This document shows positions 1 through 8,038 of a stretch of 64,000 nucleotides of DNA, piece by piece. Where the stretch lies: assembly GCA_029005135.1 (NCBI GenBank), contig JAQXFO010000085.1, positions 1 to 64,000 of the forward strand, written 5' to 3'. A program made the position numbers and the translations under genes. This stretch comes from Lachnospiraceae bacterium. Its GTDB lineage: Bacteria; Bacillota; Clostridia; Lachnospirales; Lachnospiraceae. Position 1 is the first letter of the stretch. Each line of letters begins with the position of its first letter. A model generated the notes under the pieces. The model ran no database searches, was not told the DNA's origin, and was given only the letters and a program-made list of their open reading frames with translations.

Positions 1-100
1 AGGAAGTAAGTCCCCTTCAAGACGAGGAGGTAGATAGGGCAGAGGTGGAAGTGCCGCGAGGCATGGAGCTGACTGTTACTAATCGGACGAGGGCTTGACC
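1..100 (+). rRNA. 23S ribosomal RNA, 3' end (partial)
   Basis: Conserved 23S 3'-terminal sequence ...gactgttactaatcggacgagggcttgacc ending about 100. Confidence 0.93.
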
Positions 101-293
101 AAAAGCTAAGAAGAGCGGTAACGCAAGGGACGGCGCGGCACAGTATGTGCCGGCGGCGAGACCGAAGCGGTACACAGGGTTTGCGGAGCAAACCTTATGA
201 GCAGCGTCAGCTGCGAATGACTCTTCGACTAGCAGGTTTAAGGAAGCTGCTTAGTATGTATATGCGGTTTTGAGGGTGTGTTTTCACCTTAGT

Positions 294-364
294 AGGGGAA
301 TCTTCTAATGGTAGGAAAGCGGTCTCCAAAACCGTCAATGGGGGTTCGACTCCCTCTTCCCCTG
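294..364 (+). tRNA. tRNA-Trp (CCA)
   Basis: Acceptor AGGGGAA/TTCCCCT, anticodon stem GCGGT-CTCCAAA-ACCGT (anticodon CCA), T arm GGGGG-TTCGACT-CCCTC. Confidence 0.95.
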
Positions 365-367
365 CTT

Positions 368-399
368 AACAGGAATGAGAAATCATTCCTGTTTTTTTT
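368..399 (+). terminator. Rho-independent terminator after tRNA-Trp
   Basis: AACAGGAATGA-GAAA-TCATTCCTGTT followed by T run. Confidence 0.9.
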
Positions 400-620
400 A
401 TGCCCGAAAGGCAGTACGTTTTGAAGAGACTTTTTCTTCGGGAGTGTGGGTAAGAGTATTGTCATGATACATTTTCCTCTTGTAATATGAAAAGCAGATA
501 AGTGGGGACGCGCATGATGAAGTTAAACGATATGTGACAGAAGCGAAACCGGGAAGAAACTGGGATCTGACGATCAGATCTCAAGGTCAGTGAAGAACAC
601 TCAGGAGCTTGGAGACGATT

Positions 621-1256
621 ATGAACGAAGTGAAACAGGAAGCTGTTAATGTGGAACGTGTTACGCTGTGTCATGACGGGAAATACCGCTGGGTCTATGA
701 GTATCCTATGCTTAAAAACCCCGTGATCTTCTTTACGATAATGAAGGTCTTCTGCCTGTGCGCCCTGGTGCCGGCGCTGGTCACCTTTTTCAGCGATCTC
801 AGGTACAGCGGCTTTGTGACGTCTTTTCTGACATCCGCGAAGGTCTTTTTGCTGATTGTGGCCATCGTGGGCGTCTTGACCTTTATTGGCTATCTGATCG
901 TGGCGATAAGCTATGGCTGGAAGTATGTCGTTGTCTTCGTGATGGATGAGGAAGGCGTCGAGCATATGCAGCAGCCGAAGCAGTTCAAAAAGGCCCAGGT
1001 GATCGGTATCGTGACGGCTCTGGCCGGCGGTCATACGGGAAATGTGGGAAGAGTCGGTCAGGGTCTGCTGGCGGCGTCCCATGGCAGTCTCTATTCAAAA
1101 TTCTGTGTGGTGAAAAGCATCAAAGGCAATCCGCGCAGCCAGGTGATCAAGGTGAACTCACTGCTGGCTAAAAACCAGATCTATGTGCCCTCCGAGGATT
1201 ATGATTTTGTCTGGGAGTACATTACCGCAAGATGTCCGAAGGCGAAGATATCCTGA
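621..1256 (+). CDS. conserved hypothetical membrane protein
   Basis: ORF with two predicted TM segments (PVIFFTIMKVFCLCALVPALV; FLLIVAIVGVLTFIGYLIVAI); ATG 621 preceded by GGAG. Confidence 0.7.
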   Translation: MNEVKQEAVNVERVTLCHDGKYRWVYEYPMLKNPVIFFTIMKVFCLCALVPALVTFFSDLRYSGFVTSFLTSAKVFLLIVAIVGVLTFIGYLIVAISYGWKYVVVFVMDEEGVEHMQQPKQFKKAQVIGIVTALAGGHTGNVGRVGQGLLAASHGSLYSKFCVVKSIKGNPRSQVIKVNSLLAKNQIYVPSEDYDFVWEYITARCPKAKIS

Positions 1257-1270
1257 GGGACGACAGGCGT

Positions 1271-1789
1271 ATGACTGAGAAAAGAAAGAACAAATCGTGT
1301 AAGATTTTACTAATGTCGCTGACGGCGGCTTTATTGGTCACGGCCTGCGGGACAGCGGAACCGTCATCGACCGATACCAAAAATGAGGCTGCCGTGGACG
1401 ATTATCTTGCTCCGGTGAGGGCGGAGGCCGAAACCCTGTTTTCGGAAATAGCCGAGACCGCGGCAGGAACCCGGCCGAAGGAGATCCGCATCGGTTTCCG
1501 TCAGGCTGACGCCGACAGTCTGAAAGAGTCCAAAAGCCTCCCGGAGCTTCTGGCCGATGCCGACCCGGTGCTTTTCGTGGGCTATATCGCGTCTTCGGAT
1601 AAGGGCTTTTCCGATGATGAGATACACGACATCATCGCCGAAATAGTCAGCCGTGACATCTGCGTGGATCTGTATTTTAATTATCAGGACGACTATGTGT
1701 ACCAGGTCCGCCGCGACGGTGTCGTCATCGATAAAGCAACCGGAAAAGACGGCGGTGCCCTTCGGGAACAGATACCGTATGAGCTGTGA
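1271..1789 (+). CDS. putative lipoprotein
   Basis: MTEKRKNKSCKILLMSLTAALLVTACG: signal peptide with lipobox LVTAC; start moved from 1232 to ATG 1271. Confidence 0.7.
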   Translation: MTEKRKNKSCKILLMSLTAALLVTACGTAEPSSTDTKNEAAVDDYLAPVRAEAETLFSEIAETAAGTRPKEIRIGFRQADADSLKESKSLPELLADADPVLFVGYIASSDKGFSDDEIHDIIAEIVSRDICVDLYFNYQDDYVYQVRRDGVVIDKATGKDGGALREQIPYEL

Positions 1790-1852
1790 CCGGCACCTGC
1801 GATGTGATAAAAAACATAAAAAAACCTTCATGTTTTATATGGCTCACCGCTC

Positions 1853-1881
1853 TTGTGATATCTCACAAAGTCTGTTATATT
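1853..1881 (+). promoter_or_regulatory. sigma-A type promoter upstream of L,D-transpeptidase gene
   Basis: TTGTGA-N17-TATATT with extended -10 TG; -35 lies in palindrome TTGTGA-TATC-TCACAA. Confidence 0.6.
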
Positions 1882-1961
1882 GAGTGAGTAATATTATGTG
1901 AACCTGACTTGGGGAGGTCGGGTTGGCATAGTTTCAGGTCTGAGGGGAGTTACGACTTGAT

Positions 1962-3635
1962 ATGACGAATAACAGAAAAAACAATGCCGCAGCTGCTGAT
2001 TCCGACGGCTGCGTTTATAATGAGTATGTCCGCGTTTTTCAGCCGATCATGCCGGACGAATTCATGAGTTCGGACGAGAAGCTGGACAGAGCCGTTGAGA
2101 AGATGATGAAGGAAACCATCGATGATCTGCCGCTGCATCGCTCTGTGAAAAAAGGGGGCGAAGGCAGTAAAGCCCACGCAAAAAAGGCGAAGAAGGACAC
2201 GAAAGCGTCCTCCGGCAACGGAGGCAAAAAGCTCTCCGGTCTTCAGCTTTTCTTCATTTTCCTGGCGGTTATCGTTGTCGTTTTCGGCGGTATTTACGTC
2301 GGTATCGCTCAGTATTACACCGATCATTTTATTCGCGGTACCTTTATTAACGGTATGGCCGTGGACGATTTGACAGTGGACGAGGTGACGGCCTCGCTGG
2401 CGGACTATATCGATAAATACAGCATACAGCTTCATTTCCGTGACGGCAGTGAGGCGGAGATCACCGGTGCCGATTTTGATTATCATTTTACGCCGGGGGA
2501 TACCATCCGGAACCTTCTTGAGGAACAGAACGAGTGGCTGTGGTTCAATGTCTATTTGAATAAGACTGTTCATAAGACGGTGGATGAGACCGTCTCCTAT
2601 GATGCGGAAGCCCTGGAGGCTCTGGCATTTTCTCTGGACGAGTTCAGTGAGGCGAATCAGACCGTGCCGGAGAATGCCTATCTGACGGTGGAAGAGGATC
2701 ACTTTGTGATCGTGCCGGAGACCGAGGGGAATCGAATCAACCGGACTGTCTTCATGCAGGGCCTGACGGAGGCTGTCAACAGCGCGGCCGACAGCTTTGA
2801 TGCCGCCATTGAGGGCGTTTACGAGACAGCGGCCGTGACGAAGGATGATGAGGATCTGAAGGCGCAGTGTCAGGATCTGAATGCGTTTCTTGATACGACG
2901 GTCACCTATGAGCTTTATGAAGGCAAGGAAGCGCAGGTGGACAGAAGCCGTCTGATCGACTGGGTCGACAAAAGCAGCGACGGCTATTATTTTATCAATA
3001 CTGATACACTGAAGACCGATATCAGCGCCTATGTGGAAGAATTAGCGGATATGGTCGACTCCAAGAAGGAGACACGTCTCTTCAACAGCACGAAGCGAGG
3101 TCAGTGTGAGATAAAATGTCCGGCTTACGGGACGATCGTGGACCGGGAGGGTGAAGCCGAGGCGCTGTACAGCAACCTGATCGAACGCCGTTCCGAGACA
3201 CGCAAGCCTGTTTATTCTCAGGATGACGGCGAGAAGGACCCTTCTTTCGGCGGCACCTATGTGGAAGTCGATATCGAAAACCAGCATATGTACTATTATA
3301 AGGACGGCGTGCTGACGGTGGATTCGGATGTTGTCACGGGCCTGTCTTACCAGTACCCCACACCGAAGGGCGTCTATGCCATTTATGCCATGCAGAAGAA
3401 CAGGATACTGCGCGGTCAGCAGCTGCCGGACGGCACCTTCGAATACGAAACGCCGGTCAGCTACTGGATGCCCTTCTATCGCGGCTACGGTCTGCACGAC
3501 GCCACCTGGCGGGGAGCCTTCGGCGGGACTATTTATAAGACGGGCGGCTCCCACGGCTGCGTCAACCTGCCCCTGGATGTGGCGGGACGGCTGTATGACG
3601 TGCTGGAGGTGGATACCCCGGTCATCGTGTTCTGA
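1962..3635 (+). CDS. L,D-transpeptidase (YkuD domain) with N-terminal TM and peptidoglycan-binding-like domain
   Basis: C-terminal YkuD motif GLHDATWRGAFGG...GGSHGCVNLPLD; TM LFFIFLAVIVVVFGGIYVGI. Confidence 0.92.
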   Translation: MTNNRKNNAAAADSDGCVYNEYVRVFQPIMPDEFMSSDEKLDRAVEKMMKETIDDLPLHRSVKKGGEGSKAHAKKAKKDTKASSGNGGKKLSGLQLFFIFLAVIVVVFGGIYVGIAQYYTDHFIRGTFINGMAVDDLTVDEVTASLADYIDKYSIQLHFRDGSEAEITGADFDYHFTPGDTIRNLLEEQNEWLWFNVYLNKTVHKTVDETVSYDAEALEALAFSLDEFSEANQTVPENAYLTVEEDHFVIVPETEGNRINRTVFMQGLTEAVNSAADSFDAAIEGVYETAAVTKDDEDLKAQCQDLNAFLDTTVTYELYEGKEAQVDRSRLIDWVDKSSDGYYFINTDTLKTDISAYVEELADMVDSKKETRLFNSTKRGQCEIKCPAYGTIVDREGEAEALYSNLIERRSETRKPVYSQDDGEKDPSFGGTYVEVDIENQHMYYYKDGVLTVDSDVVTGLSYQYPTPKGVYAIYAMQKNRILRGQQLPDGTFEYETPVSYWMPFYRGYGLHDATWRGAFGGTIYKTGGSHGCVNLPLDVAGRLYDVLEVDTPVIVF

Positions 3636-3662
3636 TGGGAAAAATGATTCTTATGCCATGGC

Positions 3663-3708
3663 AAATGCGTCTGCGGGAAAGTGTGTTGCCCTTTGCAGGC
3701 GCATTTTC
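3663..3708 (+). terminator. putative terminator hairpin overlapping downstream promoter
   Basis: AAATGCGTCTGC...GCAGGCGCATTTT inverted repeat (one G-U). Confidence 0.55.
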
Positions 3709-3714
3709 TATAAT
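3686..3714 (+). promoter_or_regulatory. promoter of YkvI-like gene
   Basis: TTGCCC-N17-TATAAT. Confidence 0.6.
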
Positions 3715-3736
3715 GAGGGATATCTGTGAGAGGGGA

Positions 3737-4906
3737 ATGATGATGAAAAAATCAAAAGGATACGCGGGGGCTGCGGTTCTGAGTGTGGCCTTCGTCTGGT
3801 TTACCACCCATTTCGGCGGCGGCTTCGCTTCCGGCGCCCAGCTGTACACGTATTTTGTCAAATACGGCGTCTGGTGCCTGCTCCTGCCGGTGCTGGCGAT
3901 GGCCTATGACGCCCTGTTTTTCGGCTATGCCCTGCATTTTGCCAGAAAGCATGAGGTGTATGATTACCGTTCCTATAACAATGCCTTTTACGGCCGTTTT
4001 GCCCCGGTCTTTTCCAACTTGTTCGAGATCATTTATCTGGTCACGATGTGTCTGGCACCGGCGGTGGCCTTTGCCACGGGCGGGGCGACCCTGAGTGCGG
4101 TGACGGGCCTGCCCTATCTGGCCTGTACCCTGATCATTGGTCTGTTTATTTTTGTGGTGGCGATCTTTGGCAGTCATCTTGTCCGCAAGGTGGCGTCGGT
4201 GCTGTCGATCCTGATCATTGCCGGTCTTTGCGTCGTCTATCTGCCAAACATTATTGCCGGTACCGGCCGCATCGCCGAAGCCTTTGCCTTGATGGGGGCG
4301 GCGGAGCTGCCCTTCGGCAAAGCACTGTATTCCGCCTTTCTCTACGGCAGCTTCCAGCTTATCAATATTGCGGTCTTTGTCCAGCATGCCGAGGCCTTTG
4401 ATGAACCCTCTGAGGCTAAGAAGAGCATGACAGTGGGTTTTGTCATCAACGCGGTGATGATGGTGGTGGTGGCTCTCGGCCTGATGACGGTCTGCACCGA
4501 TCCCGAGATGGCCTCTCAGAGTGTGCCGACACTTTTTGTTGTCAGCAAAGGGGTGGGATCAGCCTTCATGATCCCGCTGATCTCGATCCTTATCATCCTC
4601 GGCGCTGTGTCCACCGCCGTCAATATGGTGGCTGCCATGGTCCGCCGTATCGGCTCCCGTGTGCTGACGGGTGATGAGAAGAGCCATGAAGAGAAAACCG
4701 GCCGGCCTGTTCTGAAGACGGTGGTCATCGCTCTTGTCTGCTGCCTGGTGGACTTCGGCATCGCCCAGTTCGGCCTTTTGACGCTGGTCTCGAAGGCTTA
4801 CAGTTTTCTGGCTTATCTGGAGATTCCGGTTATTCTGATCCCGTATATCATTCACATGATCGTGACGCGCTTTGATACTGTCACGCCCGCCGGGAAGGCA
4901 TCATAA
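3737..4906 (+). CDS. YkvI family membrane protein (transporter-like)
   Basis: Multi-TM protein; N-term MMMKKSKGYAGAAVLSVAFVWFTTHFGGGFASGAQ; start moved to the ATG cluster at 3737. Confidence 0.8.
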   Translation: MMMKKSKGYAGAAVLSVAFVWFTTHFGGGFASGAQLYTYFVKYGVWCLLLPVLAMAYDALFFGYALHFARKHEVYDYRSYNNAFYGRFAPVFSNLFEIIYLVTMCLAPAVAFATGGATLSAVTGLPYLACTLIIGLFIFVVAIFGSHLVRKVASVLSILIIAGLCVVYLPNIIAGTGRIAEAFALMGAAELPFGKALYSAFLYGSFQLINIAVFVQHAEAFDEPSEAKKSMTVGFVINAVMMVVVALGLMTVCTDPEMASQSVPTLFVVSKGVGSAFMIPLISILIILGAVSTAVNMVAAMVRRIGSRVLTGDEKSHEEKTGRPVLKTVVIALVCCLVDFGIAQFGLLTLVSKAYSFLAYLEIPVILIPYIIHMIVTRFDTVTPAGKAS

Positions 4907-4918
4907 AGGAGGCTGACG

Positions 4919-6004
4919 ATGGTGTTGGACAATTATGAAATGCATCTGCCCAGTTATTCGATCGGCGATGACTGCTATGCGAAGATCCCCGGTGTCTGTC
5001 TGTCCTACGGCCGCACCGTCCTTCTCATCGGCGGCCGCCGGGCTCTTCAGGCCGCAGAGGGTGAGATCCGCCGGGCTGTGGAGGGCAGCGGGTTGACGAT
5101 CATCGGCGTCGAGCTCTACGGCAGCGACTGCACCTATGCTGCCGTGGCACGTCTGCGCGCTCTGGCGGTGTACCATCAGGCGGATATGGTTTTCGGCGTC
5201 GGCGGCGGCAAGGCCCTGGATACGGTCAAATGCCTCTGCATCGAGGATGACAAGCCTGTCTTTACCTTCCCGACCATCGCCTCCAACTGTGCGGCGACCA
5301 CCTCGGTCTCGATCATGTACCGGGACGACGGCAGCTTCCTGAAGCCGCATTTCTTCATAAGACCGGCGATGCATGCTTTTATCAATACCCGTATTATCGC
5401 CGCAGCGCCGCCGTGCTATATGTGGGCCGGCCTCGGTGATACGTACGCGAAATACTATGAGGCGACGATCTCTTCCCGGGGAGACCGCCTGGAGCATTAC
5501 ACGGCGATGGGTGTCAATATCAGCCGCCTCTGCTGCGAGCCGATCCTGGAATACGGCGTCAAAGGTCTGGAGGACCATCGCCTGAAGAAGGCTTCCTATG
5601 AGCTGGAACAGCTGGTTCTGTCGATCGTGGTGACGACGGGGCTCGCTTCCATCTTTCTGACCAGGGATTTCACGCCGGATTACAACAGCGGCCTGGCCCA
5701 TGCGATCTTCTACGCGCTGACCTCGTATCCCGTGATAGAAGAGAAGCATCTGCACGGGGAGGTTGTGGGCTTCGGTGTTCTCTTTGCTTTGCTGTGTGAC
5801 GGACAGATGGAGGAATTCCGCCGTATCTATGATTTCAATAAGGCTGTGGGTCTGCCCACAAGCCTGTCGGATATCGAGATCAGCGATGAAGAATTCCGCG
5901 AAGCCATCACACGGATTCCGGCTATGTCGGATGTCCGGCATTATCCCTATCCCGTGACGGAAGCGATGCTTTACGCGGCCTGGGAGAACCTGAAAAAGGC
6001 CTGA
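4919..6004 (+). CDS. iron-containing alcohol dehydrogenase family protein (glycerol dehydrogenase-like)
   Basis: GVGGGKALDTVK nucleotide-binding motif and TFPTIASNCAATTSVSIMY; HGEVVGFG C-terminal motif. Confidence 0.85.
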   Translation: MVLDNYEMHLPSYSIGDDCYAKIPGVCLSYGRTVLLIGGRRALQAAEGEIRRAVEGSGLTIIGVELYGSDCTYAAVARLRALAVYHQADMVFGVGGGKALDTVKCLCIEDDKPVFTFPTIASNCAATTSVSIMYRDDGSFLKPHFFIRPAMHAFINTRIIAAAPPCYMWAGLGDTYAKYYEATISSRGDRLEHYTAMGVNISRLCCEPILEYGVKGLEDHRLKKASYELEQLVLSIVVTTGLASIFLTRDFTPDYNSGLAHAIFYALTSYPVIEEKHLHGEVVGFGVLFALLCDGQMEEFRRIYDFNKAVGLPTSLSDIEISDEEFREAITRIPAMSDVRHYPYPVTEAMLYAAWENLKKA

Positions 6005-6036
6005 CGGAAAAAGAACTGACTGACAATCGGCACAGT

Positions 6037-6106
6037 AAAAGACTGTGATCCGGCAGAAGGGACAGAATCGGAATTCTGTTCCGGTGCCGGTTTCACAGCC
6101 TTTTTT
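6037..6106. terminator. bidirectional terminator between convergent genes
   Basis: AAAAGACTGTGATCCGGCA...TGCCGGTTTCACAGCCTTTTTT with nested ACAGAAT/AATTCTGT. Confidence 0.8.
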
Positions 6107-6107
6107 G

Positions 6108-6743
6108 TCAGAGTGTTTCGATCAGGTGCGGCAGCTCGTTAAAGCGCGTCAGCACACCGGCGGGAGCTTCGGCTTCACCAAAGCCGTAGGCGGCATGGAT
6201 GAAGGGGACGCCGGCTTCACGGCAGGCAGCCTCATCGCCGGCGGTATCCCCGATATAGACCGGTGTCGTCAGGGCGTAACGCTCGATGAGGAGACGGATG
6301 TTGTCGGCCTTCAGAAGGCCGGTGTCTCCGGGACACAGGTGATCCATGATCAGGGGTTCAAGACCGTGAGTCTCGATGAAGCATTCGGCATAACCGGCCT
6401 GACAGTTGCTGACGATGAAGAGCCGGCAGGTCTCAGACAGGGCTTTCAGCGTTTCAATGACGCCGGGATAGGCCGGCTGGATGTGGCTGCGCAGCCAGGC
6501 CACCTCGTGATCGCACATGCGGTCGATAATGCGGTTGTTTTCTTCCTTCGGCACGGCCGGGAAGAGACTGTAGCCGATATCGTAGAGCGGTTTGCCGAAT
6601 TCGCGTTTCAGGTCTTCGGCCGTCAGCGGGTAGTAGGGCTGCACGAGCGGCTCCTCCAGGAGTATTTCGTTAAAGGCGCCGGCGATGCCGTCGGTGCTGT
6701 CCCAGAGTGTGCCGTCGATGTCAAATATCAGATCTTTTGCCAT
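6108..6743 (-). CDS. HAD family hydrolase (phosphoglycolate phosphatase-like)
   Basis: N-terminal DIDGTLWDS motif I; VYIGDTAGDEAACREAG motif IV. Confidence 0.9.
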   Translation of the reverse strand: MAKDLIFDIDGTLWDSTDGIAGAFNEILLEEPLVQPYYPLTAEDLKREFGKPLYDIGYSLFPAVPKEENNRIIDRMCDHEVAWLRSHIQPAYPGVIETLKALSETCRLFIVSNCQAGYAECFIETHGLEPLIMDHLCPGDTGLLKADNIRLLIERYALTTPVYIGDTAGDEAACREAGVPFIHAAYGFGEAEAPAGVLTRFNELPHLIETL

Positions 6744-6835
6744 GATGTGTTCCTTTTCCGACGGTCTGTCTTACCGGATGCCGGTTGACATAAAAAGATT
6801 CGACAGAACCGTCAATTTGTGATAAAGATAGTACT

Positions 6836-7954
6836 ATGGATGAAAAGATAATGTCAATGGAAGATAATCAGAGTCTTGAGGGGACGGCTTCCCTGCCGAC
6901 GGAGGCTGAGATGCCCGATCCGGCATTTGCGGCATGCCTGGCGGACTGGCATCGCCGGTCGGCCCGCGACCTGCCCTGGCGGCGGGATCGGGATCCCTAT
7001 CATGTCTGGGTGTCAGAGATCATGCTTCAGCAGACGACGATCGGTGCCGTGATCGGTTATTACGAACGGTTCATCCGTGAACTGCCGACGGTGGCGGCTT
7101 TGGCGGCCTGCCCCGATGACCGGCTGATGAAGCTGTGGGAGGGTCTGGGATACTACAGCCGGGCACGGCATCTCAAGGAGGCTGCGGTCTGTCTTATTGA
7201 GCAGGGAAGGACGAACCTGCCGGCCGATTATGATGCCCTTCGGGCTTTGCCGGGCATCGGCGCCTATACCGCCGGCGCCATCGCTTCCATGGCCTTTGAC
7301 TTGCCTTATCCGGCGGTGGACGGCAACGTGCTTCGGATCATGGCCCGCCTCAGTGCCTGCCGCGCCGATGTGATGAAGACAGCCACCCGGCGCTTCTTCG
7401 AAAAGACCCTCACAGACCTGCTCCGCTCTGCGGGAGGACCGCCGCCGGGTCTCTTCAACGAAGGCCTGATGGAACTGGGGGAGGTGATCTGCCTGCCCCA
7501 CGGTGAGGCTCTCTGCGGGAAATGTCCTATCGCCGGTTACTGCCGGGGCTGCCATCTGGGTGTACAAAACGACCTGCCGGTGCGCATTTTAAAAAATAAA
7601 CGCCGCATCGAGAAGAAGACGGTTTTTCTTATTGAGACGGCGGACGGTATCGTGCTTCATCGCCGGGAGGACACGGGTCTTCTGGCCGGTCTCTATGAAT
7701 TCCCGAATGCGGAGGGACATCTGTCGCCGGAGGAGGCGAAGAGTTTTCTGATGAAGGCCGGAACAGAGGCGGAGACACTCATGCCTTTGCCGTCGGCCAG
7801 ACATCTCTTCAGCCATATCGAGTGGCAGATGACGGGTTATCGCGTGCAGGCGTCCCGTATGACGACGGCGGGGTGGTTCACCGTGTCGCAGGATGAGCTT
7901 GGCGGCGTGTATGCCGTGCCGGGGGCCTTCAGGGCGTATCGGAAGCTGGTCTGA
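6836..7954 (+). CDS. mutY: A/G-specific adenine glycosylase
   Basis: WVSEIMLQQTTI...LPGIGAYTAGAIAS...VDGNVLRI; Fe-S cysteines CLPHGEALCGKCPIAGYC; Nudix-like C-terminus. Confidence 0.95.
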   Translation: MDEKIMSMEDNQSLEGTASLPTEAEMPDPAFAACLADWHRRSARDLPWRRDRDPYHVWVSEIMLQQTTIGAVIGYYERFIRELPTVAALAACPDDRLMKLWEGLGYYSRARHLKEAAVCLIEQGRTNLPADYDALRALPGIGAYTAGAIASMAFDLPYPAVDGNVLRIMARLSACRADVMKTATRRFFEKTLTDLLRSAGGPPPGLFNEGLMELGEVICLPHGEALCGKCPIAGYCRGCHLGVQNDLPVRILKNKRRIEKKTVFLIETADGIVLHRREDTGLLAGLYEFPNAEGHLSPEEAKSFLMKAGTEAETLMPLPSARHLFSHIEWQMTGYRVQASRMTTAGWFTVSQDELGGVYAVPGAFRAYRKLV

Positions 7955-7963
7955 CGCGGGCGC

Positions 7964-7992
7964 TTTTCAGATCCGTGTTTTTGTGATATGAT
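7964..7992 (+). promoter_or_regulatory. extended -10 promoter of the repeat-rich surface protein gene
   Basis: TTTTCA-N17-TATGAT with TGA immediately upstream; -10 flanked by TTTTTGT/ACAAAAA inverted repeat (7978-7999). Confidence 0.5.
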
Positions 7993-8038
7993 ACAAAAAT
8001 GTTTCCGCTATTCAGAAACGAAGATATGAGGCTTTGCT

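Noticed and set aside
6045-6788. 247-aa + strand ORF
   Set aside because: Antisense to the HAD phosphatase gene with clear motifs on the - strand; it also starts inside a bidirectional terminator.
7498-7550. MutY Fe-S cysteine spacing CX7CX2CX5C instead of the textbook CX6CX2CX5C
   Set aside because: All four Cys present; a one-residue loop variation seems tolerated in Clostridial MutY, and I cannot verify rarity without alignment.
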